A DNA stretch of 62,063 nucleotides from the NCBI GenBank assembly GCA_028819435.1, contig JAPPLK010000049.1:1-62063 (forward strand). The letters are read 5' to 3'. The notes under the pieces are model-generated. The model did not search any database, had not been told where the DNA came from, and worked only from the letters and a program-made list of their open reading frames with translations. Position 1 is the first letter of the stretch; each line of letters begins with the position of its first letter. Position numbers and translations under genes: made by a program. The stretch comes from Nitrospira sp. (GTDB lineage: Bacteria > Nitrospirota > Nitrospiria > Nitrospirales > UBA8639). Positions 40,006-49,457 of this stretch are shown piece after piece.

Positions 40006-41444
40006 GTTTTGATGACGTAAACGCCGTTCTCACGGAAATGGCGCCGGCTTGTGCCGGAGGATTTATCCAAAAAATCCAGCAGCCAACGCCCGATACGATC
40101 ATCCTTTCACTGCGCCGGTCCGGACGTTCTCTTTCACTTTTACTTTCAACCCATTCCCAATACGGACGGCTGCATATCCTGAGTCAAAAAATGCCGTCTA
40201 TTCCAACGCCGCCGTTGTTCTGTCAATATGCACGTGCCCATCTCTTGGGAGCACAAATCCACCGTCTTGCCCAAACCCCTGATGACCGCATCGTGTGGTT
40301 CGAGCTAAAAAGAGGCGAACGGGTGTTCTTGTTGGTCGTTGCATTAACCGGCCGTTCGGCCAATATCTTCATCCTGGATGCGGGGACCACGGTGCTTCGG
40401 TCCCTCAAACCGAGTCGACAGGCCATTGGAGAACCGTTTAACCTCGCTCCCTGTCCTTGGAAGGGCGACAGTTCAATAGAAGCGTTTCCACCCATGCCTG
40501 ATACGGAGAAGATGGTTTTTCCCGTTTCTGAACGAATCGAAGCGTCTTATTCCACGTCCGAACTGAACGCGACTCTCGAAGATGAACGTCATCGACAAAT
40601 CGCGCACGTCCGCAAACACGTAAAAAAATTGCAGCGACGGATCGAGAAATTGACGCACGATTTTGCAAAAGTCGATGCGTATCGTGAATATGGACGGTAC
40701 GGCGAATTGTTGAAGAGCCACGTCTCTGCTCTCGGCAAAGGGCAGAAACACGTTACAGTCGTTGATTACTTTGATGACGGACTGCCGGAGATCACGCTAC
40801 CGTTAAATCCGGAAAAAGACGGACCCGAGAACCTGAAAAACTATTTCACGAAATACGGAAAATTTACGGGAGCCCAGGAAAACCTTGTGCCCCGGCTTAA
40901 GCAAGCCAAAACGGAATTGACGAAATATAAACAGGAATTGGAAGCCTTGGAGAGTGGAGAATTGGCAAACCCACAAGAAACCGAACCGTCTTCGGCACTG
41001 CCGAAGCGGCAGGTACCGCTACTCGCCCCACAACGTTCCAAACAAAAAAACCAACCTGCCGTCCCATACCGCAAATTTTCCTCTCAGGAAGGATGCCTTA
41101 TCCTGGTCGGCAAAACTGCCAAGGATAATGACGCCGTCACGTTCAAGGTATCCAAGCCAGATGATCTTTGGCTGCACGCCAGGGGAACTCCGGGGTCGCA
41201 CGTGATCGTCAAGCTGGAAAAGAAACAGCAGGTTCTTCCGGAAACCTTGAAGGATGCCGCGACCCTGGCTTTATTTTACAGCGATCTACGAAAAAGCGGA
41301 AAAGGCGAAGTCATCTATACCTTGAGAAAAAACGTCAAGAAACCCAAGGGTGCGAAGCCTGGATCGGTCACCGTGACCCAGGAAAAGAACCTGTGGGTCT
41401 TCGTGGATCAGGCCCGTTTGGATCGACTGAAAGAATCCGGTTGA
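39999..41444 (+). CDS. rqcH: RqcH / NFACT-family ribosome quality-control protein
   Basis: 481 residues from GTG 39999 (TTG 40002 also possible), overlapping the trpA stop; upstream codons are a shadow of trpA. The NFACT-N domain has GGFIQKIQQPTPDTIILSLR and the Asp96-Arg97 pair in PDDRIVWFELKR, equivalent to the DR motif needed for alanine tailing. A coiled coil covers about 175-310, and NFACT-R about 360-460 with FKVSKPDDLWLHARGTPGSH. RqcH binds stalled 50S subunits and adds Ala tails. It is shorter than the 570-residue Bacillus protein. Its place at the end of trp is unusual. Confidence 0.9.
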   Translation: MLSFDDVNAVLTEMAPACAGGFIQKIQQPTPDTIILSLRRSGRSLSLLLSTHSQYGRLHILSQKMPSIPTPPLFCQYARAHLLGAQIHRLAQTPDDRIVWFELKRGERVFLLVVALTGRSANIFILDAGTTVLRSLKPSRQAIGEPFNLAPCPWKGDSSIEAFPPMPDTEKMVFPVSERIEASYSTSELNATLEDERHRQIAHVRKHVKKLQRRIEKLTHDFAKVDAYREYGRYGELLKSHVSALGKGQKHVTVVDYFDDGLPEITLPLNPEKDGPENLKNYFTKYGKFTGAQENLVPRLKQAKTELTKYKQELEALESGELANPQETEPSSALPKRQVPLLAPQRSKQKNQPAVPYRKFSSQEGCLILVGKTAKDNDAVTFKVSKPDDLWLHARGTPGSHVIVKLEKKQQVLPETLKDAATLALFYSDLRKSGKGEVIYTLRKNVKKPKGAKPGSVTVTQEKNLWVFVDQARLDRLKESG

Positions 41445-41500
41445 TATGTAGACCAAGACAGGCAACGGAGAAAACAAGAGGTGCGCGAAAGGAGCACGAC

Positions 41501-42115
41501 ATGAACGATTCACTGACGGAAGAAGTACGGACACGGAGAAAGCCGAACTATGAGGTGCATCCTCTTATTCTGAACCGATGGTCTCCCCGTTCGATGACCG
41601 GGGAAGAATTATCCGACGACGAACTCATGCCGTTGTTTGAAGCGGCTCGTTGGGCACCATCGTCGAATAATGCGCAATTGTGGCGATTCGTTTATGCAAA
41701 ACGCCAAACGACGTCTTGGGAGACATTCGTGGATTTGCTAGCCGAAGGTAATAAAGTATGGGCCCGGCAGGCAGCCGCACTGGTCGTTGTCACCTCCAGG
41801 AAGCTCTTCGAACGGAACGACAAACCCGCGGTCACGTATGCCTTTGATGCCGGCGCGGCATGGGAAAATCTTGCATTGGAAGGAACCCGACGAGGGTTCG
41901 TCGTACACGGGATGCAAGGATTCGATTACGAGAAGGCCAGGAGAGCACTTCACGTACCCGAAGACTACGACGTCCTGGCCATGATTGCCGTTGGGAAGCG
42001 CGCGCCAAGGGAATCCCTACCCGATCACCTTCAAGAGAGAGAGCACCCAAATGACCGGCGGCCATTGACTGAAATCATCGTGTCCGGCCGGTTCGGAAAT
42101 GAAGAACGTCCTTGA
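41501..42115 (+). CDS. Nitroreductase-family flavoprotein
   Basis: 204 residues from ATG 41501 with AAAGGAG upstream; earlier codons lie in the rqcH shadow. Typical features are the N-terminal RWSPRSMTGEELSDDELMPL, the FMN-binding EAARWAPSSNNAQLWRFVYA, and a C-terminal AMIAVGKRA. Members use FMN to reduce nitro compounds, quinones or other acceptors; the substrate is not known. Confidence 0.88.
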   Translation: MNDSLTEEVRTRRKPNYEVHPLILNRWSPRSMTGEELSDDELMPLFEAARWAPSSNNAQLWRFVYAKRQTTSWETFVDLLAEGNKVWARQAAALVVVTSRKLFERNDKPAVTYAFDAGAAWENLALEGTRRGFVVHGMQGFDYEKARRALHVPEDYDVLAMIAVGKRAPRESLPDHLQEREHPNDRRPLTEIIVSGRFGNEERP

Positions 42116-42160
42116 GACCACTTCACTTTTTGGCAAGAAAATTCATTGTGGCCATTTGCC

Positions 42161-42189
42161 TTGACATTTAAATTCTACTCCGATATAAG
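42161..42189 (+). promoter_or_regulatory. Strong sigma-70 promoter upstream of the urea operon leader
   Basis: TTGACA (42161-42166), a 17-base spacer and TATAAG (42184-42189). Transcription would begin near 42196, about 285 bases before the fmdC start. Confidence 0.8.
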
Positions 42190-42195
42190 CCCTTA

Positions 42196-42310
42196 GACAT
42201 AAGATGGCACGGTCGGGAAACGAGGAAGTTTTCCTTACCGAACCTTAAGAACAAGCAAGGACATCGACGTCCTTTTGGTTTGTGGTTCAGACCAGAAGGG
42301 CGTTTTTTTT
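42196..42310 (+). ncRNA. Structured leader or small RNA with intrinsic terminator
   Basis: Three competing helices are visible. CGGT (42210-42213) pairs with ACCG (42237-42240) over an inner GGAAA/TTTCC. AAGGAC (42257-42262) can pair with GTCCTT (42269-42274). The same GTCCTT is part of the 5' arm of a 12-bp terminator stem: CGTCCTTTTGGT (42268-42279) with ACCAGAAGGGCG (42291-42302), followed by eight T. The upstream hairpin and terminator are mutually exclusive, as in attenuators. I could not match it to a known riboswitch class (guanidine-I or -II signatures are not present). It may also be a free small RNA of about 115 bases. Confidence 0.6.
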
Positions 42311-42480
42311 GTCCATTTCATTGATGACGGCAAAAGAAAGTGACAAGCGGATGAACATGACGTTTCGTCCCGCTGAAGGAAACAACGGTGTTTCCCGCAT
42401 TGCCGAAACAGGAAAATTTTGGGGTGCCTGCATAAGACAATCTTGCAAAATCGACTCTGACACGAAAAGGACATATATCC

Positions 42481-43695
42481 ATGAATATGCTCAAACAAAG
42501 CACGTTCACTATCGTTTTCTTCGCGATACTCTTGATTGCATTGCCTGCATTCGCCGGTCCGAAACTCGAATTCGGCGATGACAAATGGCTCAGTATTGGT
42601 GCCGGAGCACGGGTGCATTTCTTTACGCAGGAGGATGGTGCCGCGGACGGTGAGAATTGGAGCAAGCATTTCGGGTTGGAGAATATGCGGCTCTACGTCA
42701 ACGGACAATTCCACAAGTACCTGAAAATCGAATTCAACACGGACTGTACGAATTGCCTCGGCGACAACAGCAGTGGCACGATGATCGTCCTGGACGCCAT
42801 CGGCAAATTCGAGTTCAACCAGTACGTCAACATCTGGGGCGGACGGCAATTGGTCCCATCGGATCGCGCTGAACTCGACGGGCCGTATTTCCAAAATACC
42901 TTTGACTTCAATAAAACACCTTTTTACCCGTCGGATTTCGGCAATTTTGTGGCTGGCCGGTTCGGCCGTGACGACGGGATAAACCTCTGGGGAGCTTTTT
43001 TTGAGGACAAGAGGCTGACGTACGTCGTGGGCGTGTTTGACGGAGTCGATCATTCGAATATGCCTGGGCGTCCGAATACGGGTGACAACCTGCTTTGGGC
43101 GGGCCGTTTCAGCTACAACTTCTGGGACGTGGAAAAAAACCCGGGCTATTACACCAGCAGCACCTATTATGGTAAAGGAGGAGACATTCTAACCTTGGCT
43201 TTCGCCATACAGCACCACGAAGACGGAGCCGGCACAGCCGCCAATCAATCGGATTTCACCGGCTACAGTACCGATCTCCTGATGGAAAAAGTCCTGCCGA
43301 ACAAGGGCGTCCTGACCTTTGAAGGAGAATATAAAGCGTTTGATACCGGAATGTCTCAAACTACTTTCGATGAAGCTTTGGGTGAAGGTGGCCCCGGCTG
43401 CTTTTGCCTGTTCGACGGAGATTCCTGGACGGCAACGGCGTTGTATCTCTTTCCCGAGAAATTGGGAATCGGGCAATTGCAGCCTTATGTCCGATATACG
43501 GCAAACAATCCTGACTTCAGCACCAGCCGGAGTGAAATCGAATTCGGAACGAATTACATCATCGACGGGCACAACGCCAAAATCGCACTGTTCTATCAGT
43601 ATGGCGATATTGCCACGAAAGGAAGAAATTGGACGCCTGGTGTCACCGGTGACGACGTGAGTGTCATCAAGCTGGCCCTGCAGTGGCAGATCTAG
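42481..43695 (+). CDS. fmdC: Outer-membrane porin, FmdC-like (amide/urea uptake)
   Basis: 404 residues. A signal peptide (MNMLKQSTFTIVFFAILLIA, cleavage near FAG) precedes a beta-barrel with alternating aromatic and polar residues, LRLYVNGQFHKYLKIEFNTD-type strands and a terminal hydrophobic strand ending in LALQWQI. The layout is that of OprO/P-like porins. The name is given from context: it is first in front of urtABCDE and ureABCFGD, where FmdC-type porins for short amides and urea occur. The ribosome site AAAAGGAC is close to ATG. Transcription probably passes the leader terminator at 42310. Confidence 0.8.
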   Translation: MNMLKQSTFTIVFFAILLIALPAFAGPKLEFGDDKWLSIGAGARVHFFTQEDGAADGENWSKHFGLENMRLYVNGQFHKYLKIEFNTDCTNCLGDNSSGTMIVLDAIGKFEFNQYVNIWGGRQLVPSDRAELDGPYFQNTFDFNKTPFYPSDFGNFVAGRFGRDDGINLWGAFFEDKRLTYVVGVFDGVDHSNMPGRPNTGDNLLWAGRFSYNFWDVEKNPGYYTSSTYYGKGGDILTLAFAIQHHEDGAGTAANQSDFTGYSTDLLMEKVLPNKGVLTFEGEYKAFDTGMSQTTFDEALGEGGPGCFCLFDGDSWTATALYLFPEKLGIGQLQPYVRYTANNPDFSTSRSEIEFGTNYIIDGHNAKIALFYQYGDIATKGRNWTPGVTGDDVSVIKLALQWQI

Positions 43696-43762
43696 CGATC
43701 AATCGACTGTTTGACAAAATGGCAAACCAATATTCCATGATATTTTAGAGGAGACGCAAAAC

Positions 43763-45136
43763 ATGAATTCACCAAAAGACCTTATCCCCGAAACCATGAA
43801 CAACAAGGCGGAGAATTCGCTCGACCTGACACCTGAGAAAAGCCGGCGCCAATTTTTTACGGACGCCGGGAAGACCGCGGCAGGATTCGGCATCGCGGCG
43901 CTTCTGGGCAACCTGGGAAATTATGCGCTGTCCTATGCCGCGGGCAAAGAACCCATTAAGATCGGCATCCTCCACTCGTTGAGCGGCACGATGGCCATCA
44001 GCGAAGTTTCATTGCGAGACGTCGTGCTGATGGCGGTCGAGGAAATCAACGCCGCGGGCGGCGTCCTCGGCAGGATGATCGAACCCGTTGTGGTCGATCC
44101 CGCGTCGAATTGGGATCTGTTTGCGGAAAAAGCCAAGCAACTCCTCCTGGTCGACAAGGTCTCCGTCGTGTTCGGGTGCTGGACGTCCGTGAGTCGCAAA
44201 TCCGTGCTCCCCGTGTTTGAAAGCAACAACGGGTTACTCTTTTATCCCGTGCAATACGAAGGAGAAGAATGTTCGCGCAACGTGTTCTACACGGGAGCCG
44301 CGGTCAACCAACAAGCCGTTCCCGCCGTCGAGTACCTGATGAGTGAAGAAGGCGGCGGATACAAGAAGTTCTATCTCCTGGGAACGGATTACGTGTATCC
44401 CAGGACAACGAATAAAATCTTACGGGCAATGTTGCTCGCCAAAGGCGTCCCCGCTTCCGGTATTGGCGAAGAATACACCCCGTTCCACCACCAGGACTAC
44501 CAAACCATTGTCAGTAAAATCCGGCAATTTTCCCGTCGCGGAGACGCGGCCGTGATCAGTACTATCAACGGTGACAGCAACGTGCCGTTTTACAAGGAGT
44601 TCGCCAATCAGGGGCTCCGGTCCGAAGACGTGCCCATCATGGCATTCAGTGTGGCCGAGGACGAACTCCGCAGCATGGACACAACCGCGTTAGTCGGGCA
44701 TTTGACGGCCTGGAATTACTTCCAAAGCATCGATTCTGCCGGAAATAAAAAATTCGTGAGCGACTTTAAATCCTATTGCAAGAAAAACGGTCTGCCCGGC
44801 GGAGCGCAACGGGTCACGGATGATCCGATCGAAGCCGCCTATTTTGGGGTACACGTCTGGAAACAAGCCGTGGAAAAAGCCGGTGGCACGGACGTAGACG
44901 CCGTGCGCAAAGCCGTCTACGGATTGGAGTTCGATGCACCCGGCGGCAAGAAGAAGATGGATGCGGTCAATCATCACACTCACAAGCCCGTGCTCATCGG
45001 GGAAATTCGCAAAAACGGACAATTTGCGATCATTTCTCATACCGACCTGGTCAGGCCGGAGCCATGGAGCGAATACACCAATCCGGAAAAAGGCTGTGAC
45101 TGGGTCAAGCACAAAGGCACCTACAAGAAAACCTAA
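43763..45136 (+). CDS. urtA: Urea ABC transporter substrate-binding protein UrtA
   Basis: 457 residues. A twin-arginine type N-terminus (SRRQFF, Arg28-Arg29) followed by a hydrophobic stretch suggests Tat export. The mature protein matches UrtA: KIGILHSLSGTMAISEVSL, VEEINAAGGVLGRMIEPVVV, VFGCWTSVSRKSVLPVFE, LLFYPVQYEGEECS and DDPIEAAYFGVHVWKQA. It captures urea in the periplasm. Ribosome site GAGGAG. First of five urt genes. Confidence 0.96.
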   Translation: MNSPKDLIPETMNNKAENSLDLTPEKSRRQFFTDAGKTAAGFGIAALLGNLGNYALSYAAGKEPIKIGILHSLSGTMAISEVSLRDVVLMAVEEINAAGGVLGRMIEPVVVDPASNWDLFAEKAKQLLLVDKVSVVFGCWTSVSRKSVLPVFESNNGLLFYPVQYEGEECSRNVFYTGAAVNQQAVPAVEYLMSEEGGGYKKFYLLGTDYVYPRTTNKILRAMLLAKGVPASGIGEEYTPFHHQDYQTIVSKIRQFSRRGDAAVISTINGDSNVPFYKEFANQGLRSEDVPIMAFSVAEDELRSMDTTALVGHLTAWNYFQSIDSAGNKKFVSDFKSYCKKNGLPGGAQRVTDDPIEAAYFGVHVWKQAVEKAGGTDVDAVRKAVYGLEFDAPGGKKKMDAVNHHTHKPVLIGEIRKNGQFAIISHTDLVRPEPWSEYTNPEKGCDWVKHKGTYKKT

Positions 45137-45218
45137 GCCCGTTGCGGGCTCGGGAGCAACTTCGATCCTGAGCCCGCGCTCTTGCTCACTGAACCCCGAA
45201 CGTCAGATTAACTCATTC

Positions 45219-46772
45219 ATGAGACGCAGCATCAGACGATCGCCCATCCCTATTTTGTCCGCGTGGCTTCTCCTCTTTTTAGGGGCCCCGTTGAGCCTGG
45301 CAACGGCACAGGAAGAACCGACGTCGCCCCCCGCATTCATGACGACGCAAGAAGCCATGACCGCACTGCACGAAAGCCCGTGGCCGGACAAAAAACTGGC
45401 AGCCGGCTATCTCTTGAAAAATGGAGATCCCGCCCTGCTCCCCCAATTTGAAGAACTTCGCTCAAACACAAACCGGCGCGTTCGCAGGTTGATCAAACCC
45501 GTCATCAACCTGCTCAAAAACAAAGCGGGCCTCGCCAGCCCGGACAAGGGAACCCGTCGCGCCGCGGCCAGGGATCTCGGGGCACGCGGCACGCCGGAGG
45601 CGTTGCCGGTCCTCAAGAAAGCCTTGTCCAATGAAAAAGAGCATTGGGTTCGATACGACTTGGAAGAGGCCATACAATTACTCAACCTGGAGAATGGCGA
45701 CCCACAAGTGAAATTTATGGCCATTCAGCAACTGGGCGATATGCGCAGTGCCGCGGCCCTCCCGATTTTGCAGGATTTGGCAAAGCAGCAGGCAGGCAAC
45801 CTCGAACAGCAAACGCTCAAGGATGAGGCGGAAAAGGCCAGCCGCCTGATACAGAAATGGCAAGACGTGACCCGCGGCATCGAAATGCTGCTACAAGGCC
45901 TGAGCCTGGGGTCCATCCTCCTCCTCATGGCCTTGGGGCTGGCCATTGTGTTCGGTCTCATGGGCGTCATTAATATGGCGCATGGGGAAATGATGATGAT
46001 CGGAGCCTATGCCACGTTCGTCGTTCAGGAAACGTTCAGAATGTACCTGGGCGAACACCTCTTTGATTATTATTTCTTTTTTGCCCTCCCCTGCGCCTTT
46101 TTCGTCGCGGCGTTCATCGGCTGGATACTTGAGGGCACGCTCATCCGTTTCCTCTATGGAAGGCCTCTCGAAACGTTGCTTGCGACTTGGGGCGTCGGGC
46201 TGGTCTTGATCCAAACCGCCCGCCTCATCTTCGGCGACCTGACGGCAGTCCAGGCCCCAAGCTGGCTCAGGGGCGGCGCGCAAGTCGTGGTTGGCGTGCA
46301 ACTGCCTTACAACCGGCTCTTCATTATCCTGTTGGCCCTGTTCAGCGTCGCCGGCATCTACCTGCTGCTGTTTCGGACAGGCGTCGGACTGCGGGTCCGC
46401 GCAGTCCTGCAGAATCGCGATATGAGCGCCTGTTTGGGCATCCCAACAAGAAAATTGGACGCCTATACGTTTGCCTTCGGCTCAGGCTTGGCAGGGTTGG
46501 CCGGCAGCGCCCTCACCTTGGTCGGGAACGTTGATCCTGAACTCGGGCGGAATTACATCGTCGATTCATTCATGGTCGTCGTCGCCGGCGGAGTCGGAAA
46601 ACTCGCCGGAACGATTACAGCCGCGTTCGGCATCGGCACGCTGAATAAACTGTTGGAACCCGGTTTCGGCGCCGTGTACGGCAAAGTGATCATTCTCGTA
46701 CTCATCATTCTGTTCCTCCAGGTGAGACCATCCGGACTCTTTGCATTGAAGGGACGACACCTTGACTCCTGA
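45219..46772 (+). CDS. urtB: Urea ABC transporter permease UrtB with N-terminal HEAT-like domain
   Basis: 517 residues from ATG 45219; the upstream frame is a shadow of urtA. A signal peptide (about 1-30) is followed by a periplasmic alpha-helical HEAT-like region (about 40-215; repeats such as DKGTRRAAARDLGARGTPEA). The permease part (about 225-517) belongs to the LivH family and has about eight helices, with MGVINMAHGEMMMIGAY and the C-terminal GVGKLAGTITAA. HEAT-bearing N-termini are known for UrtB. It overlaps urtC by 11 bases. Confidence 0.95.
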   Translation: MRRSIRRSPIPILSAWLLLFLGAPLSLATAQEEPTSPPAFMTTQEAMTALHESPWPDKKLAAGYLLKNGDPALLPQFEELRSNTNRRVRRLIKPVINLLKNKAGLASPDKGTRRAAARDLGARGTPEALPVLKKALSNEKEHWVRYDLEEAIQLLNLENGDPQVKFMAIQQLGDMRSAAALPILQDLAKQQAGNLEQQTLKDEAEKASRLIQKWQDVTRGIEMLLQGLSLGSILLLMALGLAIVFGLMGVINMAHGEMMMIGAYATFVVQETFRMYLGEHLFDYYFFFALPCAFFVAAFIGWILEGTLIRFLYGRPLETLLATWGVGLVLIQTARLIFGDLTAVQAPSWLRGGAQVVVGVQLPYNRLFIILLALFSVAGIYLLLFRTGVGLRVRAVLQNRDMSACLGIPTRKLDAYTFAFGSGLAGLAGSALTLVGNVDPELGRNYIVDSFMVVVAGGVGKLAGTITAAFGIGTLNKLLEPGFGAVYGKVIILVLIILFLQVRPSGLFALKGRHLDS

Positions 46773-47910
46773 ACGCTCCATCACGTCACGCCTCGCAGCC
46801 GCGGCCTCGAACGTCGGAGCAGGTCCCGCGTTCTGGATCATAGGAGCGCTCCTGTTTGCCGGAGTGCCCTTGCTCAATTTGCTGCCCGATGATTCGTTTT
46901 TTCACGTTTCCGACTTTACCTTGAACCTGTTGGGAAAATTTTTTGCGTTTGCCATTTTGGCATTGGGGATCGACCTGATTTGGGGCTATACCGGCGTCTT
47001 GAGTCTGGGGCACGGCGTGTTTTTCGGCCTGGGAGCCTATGCCATGGGGATGCACCTGATGCTGGGGATTGGAACGGAAGGCGTCTATGGCAACGCCCTT
47101 CCCGACTTCATGGTGTGGAACCAGGTCGAAGAGCTTCCCTGGTTTTGGAAACCATTTTACAGCCTGCCATTTTCATTAGCCGCCATTGTTCTGGTGCCGA
47201 TGGCCGCCGCGGCAATGTTCGGGTACTTCGTGTTCCGCAGCCGGATTCGCGGCGTCTACTTTTCCATTATCACGCAAGCGCTCGCGCTCGTCGCGTGGCT
47301 GGTCTTCAATCGCAATGAAACCAACCTGGGCGGAACGAACGGGTTGACCAACTTCAAACACATTCAGGGATTTTCCTTGAACGACCCCTCTACCCAGCTC
47401 GTCATGTACATGGTCACTATCCTGTTCCTGGGCCTGGCCTACGTGCTCTGCAGGTGGATTACCCAATCCCGGGCGGGACGTGTGCTCATCGCCATTCGCG
47501 ATTGCGAACAGCGCGTATTTTTTTCCGGGTACTCGCCGGCCAATTACAAATTGTTCGTCTTTGTAATCTCGGCCGGATTGGCCGGTCTCGCCGGCGCACT
47601 CTACGTACCACAGGTCGGGATCATCACGCCTAACCAAATAGGCGTCCTGCCTTCGATCGAGATGGTGATCTGGGTGGCCGTGGGTGGACGGGGAACCCTA
47701 TCCGGTGCCATTATCGGAGCTGCTGGCGTCAACTTCATGCGCAGTACGTTGACCAATCATTTCCCCGAACTCTGGCCATTTTTTCTTGGCGGCCTATTCA
47801 TTGCCGTGGTCATGTTTTTTCCGAAAGGAATCGTGGGATTACTCCGAAAGATGTCAGTGATGCTGCCTTCCAGAAAATCCAAAGTCGAAAACGCGGCGAC
47901 AACCGACTAA
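46762..47910 (+). CDS. urtC: Urea ABC transporter permease UrtC
   Basis: 382 residues, TTG start inside urtB. A LivM-family membrane protein with about ten helices, IDLIWGYTGVLSLGHGVFFG, a large periplasmic loop around residue 100-135, NETNLGGTNGLTNF and VGGRGTLSGAIIGA. It forms the channel with UrtB. The TTG start and overlap suggest coupling. Confidence 0.95.
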   Translation: MTPERSITSRLAAAASNVGAGPAFWIIGALLFAGVPLLNLLPDDSFFHVSDFTLNLLGKFFAFAILALGIDLIWGYTGVLSLGHGVFFGLGAYAMGMHLMLGIGTEGVYGNALPDFMVWNQVEELPWFWKPFYSLPFSLAAIVLVPMAAAAMFGYFVFRSRIRGVYFSIITQALALVAWLVFNRNETNLGGTNGLTNFKHIQGFSLNDPSTQLVMYMVTILFLGLAYVLCRWITQSRAGRVLIAIRDCEQRVFFSGYSPANYKLFVFVISAGLAGLAGALYVPQVGIITPNQIGVLPSIEMVIWVAVGGRGTLSGAIIGAAGVNFMRSTLTNHFPELWPFFLGGLFIAVVMFFPKGIVGLLRKMSVMLPSRKSKVENAATTD

Positions 47911-47926
47911 TTGTTTAAGTCATGCC

Positions 47927-48757
47927 ATGAATGAAAGTATTTCGATCCCCAGAGAGATAGCTGGCGAACGAAAAGTCATCGGCTCCCGCCACCAACGTTC
48001 GATCATTTATCTCGACAACGTGACAGTTGATTTCGACGGGTTTAAAGCCTTGAATCAACTAAACCTGATCGTGGACTACCACGAGCTTCGCGTGGTGATC
48101 GGCCCCAACGGCGCCGGCAAAAGCACGTTATTGGACGTGATCTCCGGGAAAGTTCAACCGGCGTCCGGACGTGTGGTCTTCGGTCAGGCCACGGACTTGA
48201 TCGGTCTCAGGGAAAATCAAATCGCGGCGTTGGGCATCGGCAGGAAATTCCAAACCCCCTCGGTTTATACCACCCTCCCCGTGTGGGACAACCTCGACCT
48301 TTCGCTCCGTCGAAAAAACAAAGGGTTCATTGCCACCTTGTTATCAAAGCTGAATTCGGAAGAATCGGATAAGATTGCCCTGACCTTGGAGACCATCGGG
48401 TTAACGAAGAAAGCCCGCGTGCTTGCCGGCCAACTGTCACACGGCGAAAAGCAATGGCTGGAAATCGGCATGGTCCTCCTCCAAGACCCCGAACTCCTCC
48501 TCATTGATGAACCCGTTGCAGGTATGACGGAACAGGAAACGGAAAAAACCGGCGAACTCCTGAAATCCCTCACGGACAAGCATTCCCTTATCGTGATCGA
48601 GCATGATATGGAGTTTGTCAGACAAATTGCGAAAATGGTGACGGTCCTGCATGAAGGCACCGTGTTGTGCGAAGGATTCGTGGAGCACGTCCAAAACGAT
48701 CCTCGCGTGATCGAAATTTATCTCGGACGACAAAAAGAAGCCAATGCTCCGGTGTGA
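47927..48757 (+). CDS. urtD: Urea ABC transporter ATPase UrtD
   Basis: 276 residues, with about 20 more at the N-terminus than usual. Walker A is GPNGAGKST, signature LSHGEKQWLEIGM, Walker B LLLIDEPVAGMT, and the switch His lies in VIEHDMEFV. It powers urea import with UrtE. It overlaps urtE by 14 bases. Confidence 0.96.
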   Translation: MNESISIPREIAGERKVIGSRHQRSIIYLDNVTVDFDGFKALNQLNLIVDYHELRVVIGPNGAGKSTLLDVISGKVQPASGRVVFGQATDLIGLRENQIAALGIGRKFQTPSVYTTLPVWDNLDLSLRRKNKGFIATLLSKLNSEESDKIALTLETIGLTKKARVLAGQLSHGEKQWLEIGMVLLQDPELLLIDEPVAGMTEQETEKTGELLKSLTDKHSLIVIEHDMEFVRQIAKMVTVLHEGTVLCEGFVEHVQNDPRVIEIYLGRQKEANAPV

Positions 48758-49454
48758 CGCACTCAACGTTTTCTATGGGGAAAGTCATATCCTGCGTGAT
48801 GTTTCCATCGACGTGCCCGCGGGTCAGGTCACTTGTCTCATGGGACGAAACGGCGTGGGCAAAACCACGCTCTTGAAAACCATCATGGGTTTACTCAAAC
48901 CCCAGACCGGACACGTGTACCTGCACGACGAAGAGGTCACCGAACAATCTCCGGATCAACGGGTACGCCGGGGCATTGCCTACGTGCCCCAGGGCCGTGA
49001 ACTGTTTCCGCATTTAACGGTCGAAGAAAATCTCCGGTTGGGGTTTGAAGCCAGACAAGGCCCCCAGGATTCCCGAACCGCAGAGTCATCCTATGATGAA
49101 GTCTATACGTTGTTCCCGGCTCTGCCGGCACTGCTCGGACGTCCGGGAGGCGTCCTCAGCGGCGGGCAACAGCAACAGGTCGCCATTGCCCGGGCCTTGC
49201 TCACGCAACCCAAATTGCTGCTGTTGGATGAACCCACCGAAGGGATCCAACCGTCGATCGTGATCGACATCGAGCGCGTCATCGAGGGCTTTAAAAATCA
49301 ACGCCGGTTCGCTATCTTGTTGGTGGAACAATATTTTGAATTTGCAGCCCGACTGGCCGATACGGTTGTGCTCATGGCCAAAGGCGCCATCGTGGCATCG
49401 GGCCCCGTCTCCGAACTAACGGAAGAAATCGTCCAACAACACTTGGTGGTATAA
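48744..49454 (+). CDS. urtE: Urea ABC transporter ATPase UrtE
   Basis: 236 residues. Walker A GRNGVGKTT, signature LSGGQQQQVAIARALL, Walker B LLLLDEPTEGIQPS and VEQYFEFA at the switch. This LivF-type subunit pairs with UrtD. ureA begins only three bases after it, which joins uptake and hydrolysis in one transcript. Confidence 0.96.
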   Translation: MLRCDALNVFYGESHILRDVSIDVPAGQVTCLMGRNGVGKTTLLKTIMGLLKPQTGHVYLHDEEVTEQSPDQRVRRGIAYVPQGRELFPHLTVEENLRLGFEARQGPQDSRTAESSYDEVYTLFPALPALLGRPGGVLSGGQQQQVAIARALLTQPKLLLLDEPTEGIQPSIVIDIERVIEGFKNQRRFAILLVEQYFEFAARLADTVVLMAKGAIVASGPVSELTEEIVQQHLVV

Positions 49455-49457
49455 ACG

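Noticed and set aside
42196-42310. Guanidine (ykkC-type) riboswitch upstream of fmdC
   Set aside because: I looked for the guanidine-I core and the ACGR-loop hairpin pair of guanidine-II. Neither is present, so the leader is reported without class.
42282-42581. 99-residue frame across the urea operon leader
   Set aside because: It overlaps the terminator and the fmdC signal sequence in another frame; no family match and no ribosome site.
42235-43053. Minus-strand frame opposite fmdC
   Set aside because: Antisense shadow of the porin; the plus-strand gene has a signal peptide and barrel pattern.
44934-45218. N-terminal extension of UrtB
   Set aside because: It is a shadow of the urtA 3' end; a proper signal peptide starts at ATG 45219.
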